Source: Microbacterium foliorum (GTDB taxonomy: Bacteria > Actinomycetota > Actinomycetes > Actinomycetales > Microbacteriaceae). Taken from it: a DNA stretch of 64,000 nucleotides. Positions 48,448-56,297 of this stretch are shown piece after piece. A program made the translations under genes and the position numbers. The DNA lies in NCBI RefSeq assembly GCF_003367705.1, contig NZ_CP031425.1:1302001-1366000 (forward strand). The letters are read 5' to 3'. The notes beneath the pieces are model-generated. The model saw only the letters and a list, made by a program, of their open reading frames with translations. It did no database searches and was not told where the DNA came from. Every line of letters begins with the position of its first letter. Positions within the stretch are counted from its first letter, which is position 1.

Positions 48448-49584
48448 ATGCTGCTGAGTCTCTCGAATGTGCCCCGCGACTACGCCTGGGGGTCGCAGAC
48501 GCTCCTCGCCGAACTCGAGGGCCGCGCCGCCGCGGACGCTCCGGAGGCGGAGGTGTGGTTCGGCGACCATCCCGGCGATCCGGCCGATGTGGAGGGCGGA
48601 TCCACCCTCGATGCCATCACCGGCGGGTCGCTTCCCTACCTCCTGAAGCTCCTCGCGGCAGCCTCGCCGCTGTCGATCCAGGTGCACCCGACGGTCGAGC
48701 AGGCCAGGGCGGGATGGGAGCGGGAGTCCGACCTCGCCTCCGACGATCCGACCCGCAACTACCGCGACGACAACCACAAGCCCGAGCTGATCGTGGCGCT
48801 CAGCGAGCGCTTCGAGTCGCTCAGCGGCCTTCGTCCGGTCGACGACACTCTGCGACTGCTGGTAGCGCTCGGTCCGGGTATCGGCGTGGAAGCCCTCGCC
48901 GCGCGGCTTCGCGGAGAGGGGGACGTCCTGCGTGACACGATCGGCTGGCTCCTCTCCGGGGAGGCGCAGACGGTCGTCGACGGCGTGATCGAGTCGGTGC
49001 GGTCCATGAGCGCGTCCGAGGCGGGGGAGTGGAGTCCTGCGCTGCGTGCGGTGGCGGAGATCTCGCGGACCTACCCCGGCGACCCCGGGGTCGTGGTCGC
49101 GCTGCTGATGAACCACGTGGTGCTCCAGCGGGGTGAGGCCGTGTTCCTCCGTGCGGGACTGCTGCACGCCTACATCGCGGGCCTCGGCGTCGAGATCATG
49201 GCCGCGAGCGACAACGTGCTCCGCGGTGGTCTCACGCCCAAGCGCATCGACGTGCCCGAGCTCCTCGGGATCCTCGACACCACGACCGGCGAGGTCCCGG
49301 TGCTCCGCCCTGACGCGGTCGGCGCGGTCACCGAGTATCCGGTCCCGGTCGACGACTTCGCGCTGCGACGGATCACGGTGGACGGCGCAGACGTCGATGT
49401 CGAGGTGGACGGGCCGACCATGGTGCTCGCCACCGCCGGACAGGTGAGGGTGCGCGGCGCGGACGGCGAGACGCGCGACGTCCCGATCGGCACCGCGGCC
49501 TTCGCGACCGCCGATGAGGGACGCATCACCGTCGGCGGCGCGGGGGAGGCCTTTGTGGCGTCTCCCGGAGGCCGCAGGGACTGA
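48448..49584 (+). CDS. manA: Mannose-6-phosphate isomerase, class I
   Basis: The 378-residue type I phosphomannose isomerase has NVPRDYAWGSQTLLAE at the start, zinc ligands in IQVHPT and DDNHKPELIVAL, and LHAYIAGLGVEIMAASDN with LRGGLTPKRID. It interconverts fructose-6-phosphate and mannose-6-phosphate, feeding GDP-mannose and polyprenyl-phosphate-mannose. It is followed by a whiB2-type gene, DUF3499 and mtrA further on, an association also found in mycobacteria. The ATG is supported by the 6-nt spacing from TACTCT. Confidence 0.95.
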   Translation: MLLSLSNVPRDYAWGSQTLLAELEGRAAADAPEAEVWFGDHPGDPADVEGGSTLDAITGGSLPYLLKLLAAASPLSIQVHPTVEQARAGWERESDLASDDPTRNYRDDNHKPELIVALSERFESLSGLRPVDDTLRLLVALGPGIGVEALAARLRGEGDVLRDTIGWLLSGEAQTVVDGVIESVRSMSASEAGEWSPALRAVAEISRTYPGDPGVVVALLMNHVVLQRGEAVFLRAGLLHAYIAGLGVEIMAASDNVLRGGLTPKRIDVPELLGILDTTTGEVPVLRPDAVGAVTEYPVPVDDFALRRITVDGADVDVEVDGPTMVLATAGQVRVRGADGETRDVPIGTAAFATADEGRITVGGAGEAFVASPGGRRD

Positions 49585-49660
49585 CCTCCGCCCGTCACGC
49601 GACACGCCGTACGAGGCTCAAGAACCTTCAAGATCGGATTGAGGGTTTACGATCCACGAC

Positions 49661-49689
49661 TTGACCGATGGGAATGACACGGGTGTAAT
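49661..49689 (+). promoter_or_regulatory. Consensus-like -35/-10 promoter of whiB2-type gene
   Basis: TTGACC (49661-49666) and TGTAAT (49684-49689) are separated by exactly 17 bp. Transcription from about 49696 gives a leader of about 46 nt with GGAGAGCGAG before the ATG at 49742. It is the clearest housekeeping-sigma promoter in the window. Confidence 0.7.
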
Positions 49690-49741
49690 TAGTTCTGCGC
49701 GGCCCGCCGAGGGGGCGGATATTCAGGGGTTGGAGAGCGAG

Positions 49742-50059
49742 ATGACGGGTTACCGTTCAGACGTACCGGAGAACTGGTTCGTCGATCCGATCAACCTCGG
49801 TGTTCCCGGGGTGCGGAAGGCCGATGCCGAAGACGACAGTGCCCTGGCCTGGCAGGCCGACGCGCTGTGCTCGCAGACCGATCCCGAGGCGTTCTTCCCC
49901 GAGAAGGGCGGCTCGACGCGCGATGCCAAGCGCATCTGCACCTCCTGTGACGTGCGCGGCGAATGCCTCGAGTACGCGCTCAACAACGACGAGCGCTTCG
50001 GCATCTGGGGCGGACTCTCGGAGCGCGAGCGCCGCAAGCTGAAGCGCCGCGCCAGCTGA
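49742..50059 (+). CDS. whiB2: WhiB-family iron-sulfur regulator (WhiB2/WhmD type)
   Basis: The 105-residue protein has the four cluster cysteines (ALCSQTDPEAFFPEKGGS, ICTSCDVRGECLEYAL), the GIWGG turn and the basic C-terminus SERERRKLKRR. The FFPEKGGSTRDAKRIC segment identifies the WhiB/WhiB2/WhmD class, which acts with the housekeeping sigma factor in division and septation. A longer reading from a TTG at 49661 would start inside the -35 element and is rejected. Its stop codon lies inside the first copy of a 16-bp tandem repeat. Confidence 0.93.
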   Translation: MTGYRSDVPENWFVDPINLGVPGVRKADAEDDSALAWQADALCSQTDPEAFFPEKGGSTRDAKRICTSCDVRGECLEYALNNDERFGIWGGLSERERRKLKRRAS

Positions 50060-50102
50060 CACCTGTACCGGCTGACACCTGCACCGGCTCACACCTGCAC
50101 CG
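50055..50102. repeat. Three tandem 16-bp repeats at the end of whiB2-type gene
   Basis: GCTGACACCTGTACCG (50055-50070), GCTGACACCTGCACCG (50071-50086) and GCTCACACCTGCACCG (50087-50102) differ by one base each; a partial copy follows (GCTGACGCACCG). The first copy contains the whiB2-type stop codon TGA. Confidence 0.85.
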
Positions 50103-50163
50103 GCTGACGCACCGCTTCGCGGCCACGCCGGGTGCCCTGTGCGGCGCAGGCCCGGCGCGCGCC

Positions 50164-50169
50164 TAGGCT
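50164..50169 (+). promoter_or_regulatory. Probable -10 (TAGGCT) of giant glycosyltransferase gene
   Basis: TAGGCT lies 9 nt before the ATG at 50179, leaving at most two or three untranslated bases. Confidence 0.45.
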
Positions 50170-50178
50170 GACGACGTC

Positions 50179-53100
50179 ATGCCAGCCCGAGTTCACGCCA
50201 TCATCGTCGCGCGCCCAGGATCTTCCGCCCGTGCGCAGCTGCTCCGCACGCTCGACGCCCTGCGCGCGCAGACCACCCCGCCTGCGGCGATCACTCTGGT
50301 GATGTGCGGCGACGCCGCGTCCGCCCGCGAGAGCGCGGCCGTCGCAGCAGCCGTCGAGGGCATCATCGAGGCTCGCGGCACCACCTCCTTCGCGGATGCC
50401 GTGGAGCTCGCCCGCCCACGGATCGCCGAGGGCAGCGCAGTCTGGCTGCTCGCGCACGATACCGCTCCCCACCGTCGCGCCCTGGAGCGACTGGTCGGCA
50501 CGCTCGAGCGCTCTCCGTCGGCGGCGATCGTCGCCCCGAAGCTCGTGCACACCGACAACGATCGGGAGATCGTCTCGCTCGGCGTCAGCATGACGACGCT
50601 CGGACGCTCGGTCGAGCTGGCCGCGGGCGAACTCGACCAGGGGCAGCATGACGGGAGCGACGACGCACTGGGAGCCGACATCCGCGGCGTGCTGATCCGC
50701 GACGAGGTCCGCGACGCGCTGCGTCCCGACGCCGCACTCGCCGGGGCCGACCAGGGCCTCGACCTCGGGGTCCGGGCCCGCCTCGGCGGCGGCCGTGTCG
50801 TGCTCGCACCGGCCGCACGTGTGTCCGTCTCGCCGGATGGGCCCGCCGCGCTGCCGACCGGGCGGAGCAGACGCGCGTTCGTCACGCGACTCGCTCAGCT
50901 GCACCGCAGACTCGCCTATGCGCCCGCTTTCGCGGTGCCGTTGCACTGGCTCGCACTGCTTCCGCTCGCTCTGTGGCGGTCGATCACCCACCTCGTCGGC
51001 AAGCGCCCCGAGGCTGTCGCTCCCGAGTGGGGTGCCGCCGCGACGGCGATGGTCCGATTCGGTGCGATCGCGCGGTCGCGCCGGCGGATCCGCTCCTTCC
51101 GCACCTCGGGCTGGGCGAGCATCGCCCCCCTGCGGGTCAGCAGCGGCGACCTGCGGCGGCGCCTCGACGACGGGCACGGGAGCGAAGGCGGTGCCATCAG
51201 CGAGCTGCGGTTCTTCTCGGGCGGCGGCGCCTGGGCGGTGCTCGCTGCTCTCGTCGTGAGTCTGGCGACGTTCACCACCGTTCTCGCCTGGCCGGTGCTC
51301 GGCGGCGGCGGCCTGCTTCCCCTGCGCGCGACCGTCGGGGCGCTGTGGAACGACGCGGCCTGGGGCCTGCGCGGTCTCGGCGCCGCCGTCGTCGGCCCTG
51401 CCGATCCGTTCGCCGCGGTGGTCGCGGTCCTGGGTTCCCTGTGGCCGGGAGCTCCATCGTTCTCGCTCGTGCTGCTCTGGATCCTGGCTCTGCCGCTCGC
51501 GGTGCTCGGCGGGTGGTTCGCCGCCACCCGCGTCACCGACCGTTCGGGCCTTCGCATCTTCACCGGTGTCGTCTGGGCGCTCGCGCCGACCTTCCTCACC
51601 GCGCTCGTCGACGGCCGGCCGACCGCGGTGCTCGTGCATCTGCTTCTTCCCTGGCTCTTCCACGCCGCCGTCGTGACGCATCGCTCCTGGGGGGCGTCGG
51701 GCGCGGCATCCCTCCTGTTCGCCGCGGTACTCGCGTGCGCACCCTCGCTGGCGCCCGCGCTCCTGTTCCTGTGGGTCGTCGCCCTGGCCATCACGCTCGC
51801 CTCCGCGCGCTTCCGGGGCGCTGTCCGGCTGCTGTGGCTGCCGGTGCCCGCGATCGCGCTGTTCGCACCGCTCGTGCTCTGGCAGCTGCGACACGGCACT
51901 CTGCTCGCTGTGCTCGCCGACCCCGGCCTGATCTGGGCGGGCCCGCAGGTCGCCGCGGACGCCGCCGGTCGTCTCACGCTGGCCTCGGGATTTCCCACGG
52001 GCGGTGTCGCCGGATGGGCAGTGTGGCTCGGCGTGGAGCTGGCGCCCTGGGCGGGGCTTCTGCTCGCCCCGCTCGCCGTGCTCGCGCTCGTGTCCGCCGT
52101 CGCGCCACGATGGCGCGCGGGCATCACGCTGCTCGTCGTCGCCCTGTCGGGTCTCGCCACGGCCTTCCTGGCCGTCGGCATCTCGGTCTCGTTCGCGCAG
52201 GGGACGCCGGTGGCCATCTGGCCCGGCGCCGGATTGAGCCTCGCCTGGATCGGTCTCACCGGTGCCGCGGTGGTCACCCTCGACACCGCGTTGACCGCGC
52301 CGCGCGTGCGCCTGGTGGGCGCTGCCGTGGCCGGTCTCGCGATCGCCGTGTGCGCTGCGCCCGCGCTCGCCGCCACCCACTCCGATAGATCCGCGCTCCG
52401 TGACGGTCCCGTGTCGACGCTCCCCGCCTATGTGGCTGCGCAGGCGGGGGCCGACCGTCCCATCGGCACTCTCGTCCTCACCCCGCAGAACGACGGCGGG
52501 CTCGCGACCGAGGTCGTCTGGGGCGGGAGCGAGACGCTGGGGGCCCAGGCGACGATCCTGTCGACGGCCACCGAGCTGCGCGGCACCGATCTGACCACGC
52601 TGTCGGTCGATCTCCTCTCAGCACGCGACTTCGACGCCGCCGGTGAGCTGGGCGATGCCGGGATCTCCTACGTCCTCCTGTCCAGCCCGTCGGACGACCA
52701 GTCCGACCGCGCCCGTGCCCTCGGCACGTCGGCCGAGAGCTCCCTCGACCAGCGGGCCGGGTTCGTTCCGGCAGGCTCCACGGATCGCGGGGTCCTGTAC
52801 CGGCTCGAATCCGAGGCCTCCCCTCGATCGTCGCTCACCGGCGGCGAGCAGGCGACGACACGCCTCGTGGTCACTCTGCAGTTCGTGATGATCTTCGCCG
52901 CTCTGCTGCTCTCGGTGCCGACGCGTGCGTCGCGACGCGCTGCCCGCGCCACCTCACGCATCGTCGGGCGCGCCCCCGAGGAGCCGCTGGTCCTTCCCCG
53001 GCACCCGGAGGATCGGGACGACGACATCCCCGTCGTGCCCGCTGCGGTCGCGGAGTCGGTCGAGGGACGCGACGAGCCGCAGGACGCCCCTGAGGCGGAT

Positions 53101-53283
53101 ATGCGCCCTGCGCAGGGACCCGCCCGGGTGGTCGACACCACCCCGGCTCAGGCCGCTGATGCCACGGACGCCGAGGGCGCGGACCGTGCTCCGCAGACCG
53201 GGGCCGCCGACGCCGAGGGGGAGTCCGGTTCCGATCCGGAGGAGCCCGATTCCCAGAGGACCGATGAGGGGGAGAGGCCATGA
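50179..53283 (+). CDS. Giant GT2-like membrane glycosyltransferase with disordered tail
   Basis: The 1034-residue protein has an N-terminal GT-A-like domain (about 1-230; VHAIIVARPGSSARAQLLRTL, WLLAHDTAPHRRALERL), about 12-14 membrane helices (250-730), an extracellular domain (about 735-890; TLVLTPQNDGGLATEVVWGG), a further helix near 895-915 and an acidic, Ala/Pro-rich disordered C-terminus (930-1034). The usual DxD is not obvious (AHDTAP in its place). Such fused proteins next to whiB2 and DUF5719 are conserved in actinobacteria and are probably envelope glycosyltransferases. Its ATGA overlap with the DUF5719 gene suggests a complex. Confidence 0.78.
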   Translation: MPARVHAIIVARPGSSARAQLLRTLDALRAQTTPPAAITLVMCGDAASARESAAVAAAVEGIIEARGTTSFADAVELARPRIAEGSAVWLLAHDTAPHRRALERLVGTLERSPSAAIVAPKLVHTDNDREIVSLGVSMTTLGRSVELAAGELDQGQHDGSDDALGADIRGVLIRDEVRDALRPDAALAGADQGLDLGVRARLGGGRVVLAPAARVSVSPDGPAALPTGRSRRAFVTRLAQLHRRLAYAPAFAVPLHWLALLPLALWRSITHLVGKRPEAVAPEWGAAATAMVRFGAIARSRRRIRSFRTSGWASIAPLRVSSGDLRRRLDDGHGSEGGAISELRFFSGGGAWAVLAALVVSLATFTTVLAWPVLGGGGLLPLRATVGALWNDAAWGLRGLGAAVVGPADPFAAVVAVLGSLWPGAPSFSLVLLWILALPLAVLGGWFAATRVTDRSGLRIFTGVVWALAPTFLTALVDGRPTAVLVHLLLPWLFHAAVVTHRSWGASGAASLLFAAVLACAPSLAPALLFLWVVALAITLASARFRGAVRLLWLPVPAIALFAPLVLWQLRHGTLLAVLADPGLIWAGPQVAADAAGRLTLASGFPTGGVAGWAVWLGVELAPWAGLLLAPLAVLALVSAVAPRWRAGITLLVVALSGLATAFLAVGISVSFAQGTPVAIWPGAGLSLAWIGLTGAAVVTLDTALTAPRVRLVGAAVAGLAIAVCAAPALAATHSDRSALRDGPVSTLPAYVAAQAGADRPIGTLVLTPQNDGGLATEVVWGGSETLGAQATILSTATELRGTDLTTLSVDLLSARDFDAAGELGDAGISYVLLSSPSDDQSDRARALGTSAESSLDQRAGFVPAGSTDRGVLYRLESEASPRSSLTGGEQATTRLVVTLQFVMIFAALLLSVPTRASRRAARATSRIVGRAPEEPLVLPRHPEDRDDDIPVVPAAVAESVEGRDEPQDAPEADMRPAQGPARVVDTTPAQAADATDAEGADRAPQTGAADAEGESGSDPEEPDSQRTDEGERP

Positions 53284-54662
53284 GCGGTACGCGCGCATTC
53301 CGAGCGGCGGCGACCGGTGCCCGCCTGGTGACGGGCGCGATCGTCGCGGGCGCATGCGTGGTCGCCGTGGTGTTCGGGGTCACGGCCTCCTGGCCGTCGG
53401 TCGAGCACAAGCCCGCGAGTGCCGAGGTGACGCCGCTCCCCGGCGACACGGTGCTCGTGTGCAACGGCGATTTCCGGGCCATCGGCCGTGACCCCGCGAA
53501 CCCGTTCCAGATGGTCACCGCCGGGTCTCCTGCCCTCTCGGCCGCCGGATCCTCGGGCACGGCCGACTCCACCCCGCTCGTCGCCGACGACCTCGCCGAG
53601 GGGGGATCGGCGCAACGCCTGGTCGGAGAGGTCGAGGGGCGCGAGGCCCCGCTGCTCGCCGCGACCGAGTCGATCTCTCTCGCGGCCGAAGACCTCTCGG
53701 GTCTGGCCGCCGCCCCCTGCCGTCCCGCGAGCCAGGACTCCTGGATCGTCGGCGGCTCTGTCCAGACGGGTGCCGAGGATCTCATCGTGCTCACGAACCC
53801 CGGAGTCGTGCCCTCGACCGTCACGCTCGTCGCCCACGGCTCCGTCCGGGCGTCGCGCACCGTGATCGTGCCGGCCGAATCGCAGTCGGCCGTGCCGCTG
53901 ACCTCGCTCGCAGCGGGGTCTGATCTGCCGATGGTGCACGTCACCGCCACGGGCTCGCCGGTGCGCGCCGTGCTCCAGTCCTCACTCACACGCACGCTCG
54001 ATCCCGCGGGCGTCGATCTGCAGGATGCCGTGTCCGCCCCGCAGCAGCACGCAGTGCTCCCGGGGGTCCGGCTCTTCGAGACCCAGGGCGACAGCGGAGA
54101 CTCGACGGTCGTGCGCCTGATGTCTCCCGACGCCGATGCGCAGGCGGTCGTGACCGTGAACGCCCTGGGATCCGCGGCGATCGCCGGGACGTTCGACGTG
54201 CCCCTGACTGCGGGCACGCCGACCGAGCTGTCGCTGTCGGCGCTGTCACCGGGGGAGTACACGGTGCGGGTCGATTCCGACACGCCGGTGCTCTCCGCCG
54301 TCCGCCAGCAGGAGGGCGGCGGACCACGGGACGACTTCGCCTGGGTGATGCCCGCGCCCGAGATCGACGACGAGGTGCTCGCGGCGGTGCCGCTGGGGCC
54401 GGCTCCCCGGCTGGTGCTCGTGAACACCGCGGATGCCGACGTGACGGTGCAGGTCGAACCCGTCACCGGCGGCGATCCCATCGATGTCGACGTCGCCGCC
54501 GGATCGTCGTCGTCGATCGAGGTGCGTCCGCGCACGGTGTACTCGGTGAAGGGGTCGGGACCGATCCATGCCTCGGTGACGATGACGGACACCGGCGCGC
54601 TCGCGGTCTGGCCGCTGTGGCCGGCAGCGGGCACGCAGCAGAGCATCACCGTCTACCCCTGA
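53280..54662 (+). CDS. DUF5719 family exported protein
   Basis: The 460-residue protein has a short cytoplasmic start, one membrane helix or uncleaved signal (about 17-38) and an extracellular beta-rich region with several repeated immunoglobulin-like modules, for example VLTNPGVVPSTVTLVAHGSV and LVNTADADVTVQVEPVTGG. This matches the DUF5719 family that follows the giant glycosyltransferase gene in actinobacteria. The role is unknown; a structural or accessory part of an envelope glycan system is the best inference. The stop is 24 bp from the convergent gene. Confidence 0.78.
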   Translation: MSGTRAFRAAATGARLVTGAIVAGACVVAVVFGVTASWPSVEHKPASAEVTPLPGDTVLVCNGDFRAIGRDPANPFQMVTAGSPALSAAGSSGTADSTPLVADDLAEGGSAQRLVGEVEGREAPLLAATESISLAAEDLSGLAAAPCRPASQDSWIVGGSVQTGAEDLIVLTNPGVVPSTVTLVAHGSVRASRTVIVPAESQSAVPLTSLAAGSDLPMVHVTATGSPVRAVLQSSLTRTLDPAGVDLQDAVSAPQQHAVLPGVRLFETQGDSGDSTVVRLMSPDADAQAVVTVNALGSAAIAGTFDVPLTAGTPTELSLSALSPGEYTVRVDSDTPVLSAVRQQEGGGPRDDFAWVMPAPEIDDEVLAAVPLGPAPRLVLVNTADADVTVQVEPVTGGDPIDVDVAAGSSSSIEVRPRTVYSVKGSGPIHASVTMTDTGALAVWPLWPAAGTQQSITVYP

Positions 54663-54686
54663 CGTCGGGATGGTGCCCGGCGGGCG

Positions 54687-55112
54687 TCAGTGGTCGTGGC
54701 CGCCGAAGTCCCAGGGCTCTCGGCCCACGTACTCCGCCGCGGCGCGGAAGACGGCGCTCTCGATCGCCATCTTGCGGTGCGCGATGTCGTCGTGGCCGGG
54801 GGGCAGCAGACGTTCGATCGGCAGCCGGAACAACACGATCCGCTGCTGCTCATGATCGAGGTGCCAGCGGGGCACCTCGTCGGTCGCGTCGAAGTCCGGC
54901 ATCGCGCCGATCTCGAATCTGACGTCCTGCAGCTCGGGCCAGGTTCCGCGCAGGAACTCCACGGCGGTGCCGACCGTGAGATCGAACCGGTCGATGCGGC
55001 CGTCGAGCGGGGCGAGGGGCGGGCGCACGGCCTCGCTGCGGCCCACGCGCCCGTGCCGTCCGTGCCGAGCCCCGCGGCGCGGCGAGTCTGAGGTGCGGGG
55101 GCGACGGGGCAT
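54687..55112 (-). CDS. Metallopeptidase-family-like small protein, no HExxH motif
   Basis: The 141-residue protein resembles the small zincin-like family next to whiB2 and DUF3499 in actinobacteria (Rv3259 type): DRFDLTVGTAVEFLRGTWPEL, DEVPRWHLDHEQQRIVLFRLPIERL and IESAVFRAAAEYVG. The zinc motif HExxH expected of a true zincin is absent; the equivalent helix reads AIESAVFRAAAEY, so it is unlikely to be an active peptidase of that type. TAGACT lies 6 nt before the ATG at 55112. It is divergent from the DUF3499 gene. Confidence 0.75.
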   Translation of the reverse strand: MPRRPRTSDSPRRGARHGRHGRVGRSEAVRPPLAPLDGRIDRFDLTVGTAVEFLRGTWPELQDVRFEIGAMPDFDATDEVPRWHLDHEQQRIVLFRLPIERLLPPGHDDIAHRKMAIESAVFRAAAEYVGREPWDFGGHDH

Positions 55113-55118
55113 AGCGAA

Positions 55119-55124
55119 AGTCTA
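55119..55124 (-). promoter_or_regulatory. Probable -10 (TAGACT), leaderless start at 55112
   Basis: TAGACT on the minus strand ends 6 nt before the ATG. Confidence 0.5.
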
Positions 55125-55180
55125 GGCGGAGTCTGCGGCGGGCGGCGGCGCGGCATCCGGGCGCGCTCCGTCCGGCGACG

Positions 55181-55186
55181 TAGCCT
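55181..55186 (+). promoter_or_regulatory. Probable -10 (TAGCCT), leaderless DUF3499 gene
   Basis: TAGCCT lies 7 nt before the ATG at 55194. Confidence 0.5.
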
Positions 55187-55193
55187 GGCGGAG

Positions 55194-55400
55194 ATGAACG
55201 GACGACTCTGCTCGAAGGTCGGCTGCGCGCGAGAAGCCGTGGCGACGATCACCTACGACTATGGCGACCAGATGGCCGCGCTCGGTCCTCTCGGTCTCGC
55301 GGGGCATCCGCACTCGCATGATCTGTGCGCGCCCCATGCGGATCGGCTCTCGGTACCCTCCGGATGGATCGTCGTGCGGCACGAGGCGCTGCGAGCCTGA
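55194..55400 (+). CDS. DUF3499 family small zinc-ribbon-like protein
   Basis: The 68-residue protein has LCSKVGCAREAVATITYDYGDQ and HPHSHDLCAPHADRLSVPSGW. Its cysteines and histidines (CxxxxC, then HxHxxxLCxxH) suggest a small metal-binding fold. DUF3499 proteins are conserved in actinobacteria beside the metallopeptidase-like gene and whiB2 and have no known function. At 68 residues it is shorter than mycobacterial members, which carry a disordered tail. Confidence 0.82.
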   Translation: MNGRLCSKVGCAREAVATITYDYGDQMAALGPLGLAGHPHSHDLCAPHADRLSVPSGWIVVRHEALRA

Positions 55401-55471
55401 TCCCGTAGACGACCCCGCCTCGGCCGGCCCGCGCCGGGCAGGACACGTCGCGCCGGTCGGCGACGACCTCC

Positions 55472-56281
55472 TCAGACGCCGACGCGTCGCCCGGTGAGCT
55501 TCTCGGCCCTGCGGTCGGCATTCCGCAGTGCGCGGCCCTCGCGCTCGCGGCGGAGCACCGTGATCCCGACCAGCACGACCTCCGGCGCCTCCGGGGGCAG
55601 TGGCGAGACGAACGGTGCGGCTTCGGCGAGCAGATCCTGCGCGACGCGGGCACGGGCTGCGGGGAGCATGCGGGGAGCGCTCTGCAGGAACTGCGAGATC
55701 CGCCGGGCGAGCCGGTCGGGAAGTCTGGCGACATCGGCGATCTGCGCCCACCCTGCCAGCATCGGCGGGAGCACGGGAACGCTCGCGACGAGCGCGGGCG
55801 TGCGCACCCGCTGGCTGTACGTGCCCGCGACCATGTCGCCCAGCCGCTGCGATCGGGCGCTGAACGCCCCCGCCAGGACGGCGACGCTTCCCAGGGTCAG
55901 ATAGATCTCCAGCACGCCGAGGAGCGCACGGATGAACGCGTGGCGGAACCCGGTCGCCCCGCCGTCGATGCGCACGATCCGTCCGCCCACCGCGAGCTTG
56001 CCGAGGCTGCGGCCCTTGAGAGTGACCTCCATGGTGATCGGCAGGACGACGAAGCTGATCACGATCGATACGACCGTCGCGATGCGATCCGTCGCCTCGT
56101 CCAGCAGCCCCAGATTGAGCAGCCAGATCCGCAGGAACACGGTCAGAAGAAAGACACCGAGTCCGAGGAGCAGGTCGATGATCGCTCCGGCCGCCCTCAG
56201 GACGAAGCCCACCGGCTGCACGTCGATCGCGACGGCTTCGCCGGAGAGCACCTCGTCGGAGGCATCGAGCGGGGCAGACAT
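55472..56281 (-). CDS. RDD family membrane protein
   Basis: The 269-residue protein has the RDD domain (about 22-160): VGFVLRAAGAIIDLLLGLGVFL with the Arg, a central pair of helices, and GRSLGKLAVGGRIVRIDGG and SQRLGDMVAGTYSQRV with conserved Gly/Asp. A long soluble C-terminal region (about 165-269) follows and is predicted to be cytoplasmic. RDD proteins are thought to be transporters or membrane regulators. The ATG (56281-56279) overlaps the possible ATG of the divergent SpoIIM gene. In mycobacteria the corresponding pair (Rv3694c-Rv3695, from memory) is also adjacent. Confidence 0.85.
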   Translation of the reverse strand: MSAPLDASDEVLSGEAVAIDVQPVGFVLRAAGAIIDLLLGLGVFLLTVFLRIWLLNLGLLDEATDRIATVVSIVISFVVLPITMEVTLKGRSLGKLAVGGRIVRIDGGATGFRHAFIRALLGVLEIYLTLGSVAVLAGAFSARSQRLGDMVAGTYSQRVRTPALVASVPVLPPMLAGWAQIADVARLPDRLARRISQFLQSAPRMLPAARARVAQDLLAEAAPFVSPLPPEAPEVVLVGITVLRREREGRALRNADRRAEKLTGRRVGV

Positions 56282-56284
56282 GAG

Positions 56285-56290
56285 TACAGT
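56285..56290 (+). promoter_or_regulatory. Probable -10 (TACAGT) of SpoIIM gene
   Basis: TACAGT lies 7 nt before the in-frame GTG at 56298. Overlapping it on the minus strand, TTTACT (56293-56288) lies 6 nt before the RDD gene's ATG, so this 9-bp segment may hold both -10 elements. Confidence 0.4.
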
Positions 56291-56297
56291 AAATCAG

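Noticed and set aside
49661..49741. Upstream TTG start for the whiB2-type gene
   Set aside because: The TTG is part of the -35 element; the ATG at 49742 has a ribosome site and gives a normal WhiB length.
50089..52380. 763-residue minus-strand open frame
   Set aside because: It is a shadow of the giant glycosyltransferase gene with low-complexity Gly/Arg/Asp/Gln composition and no recognisable motif.
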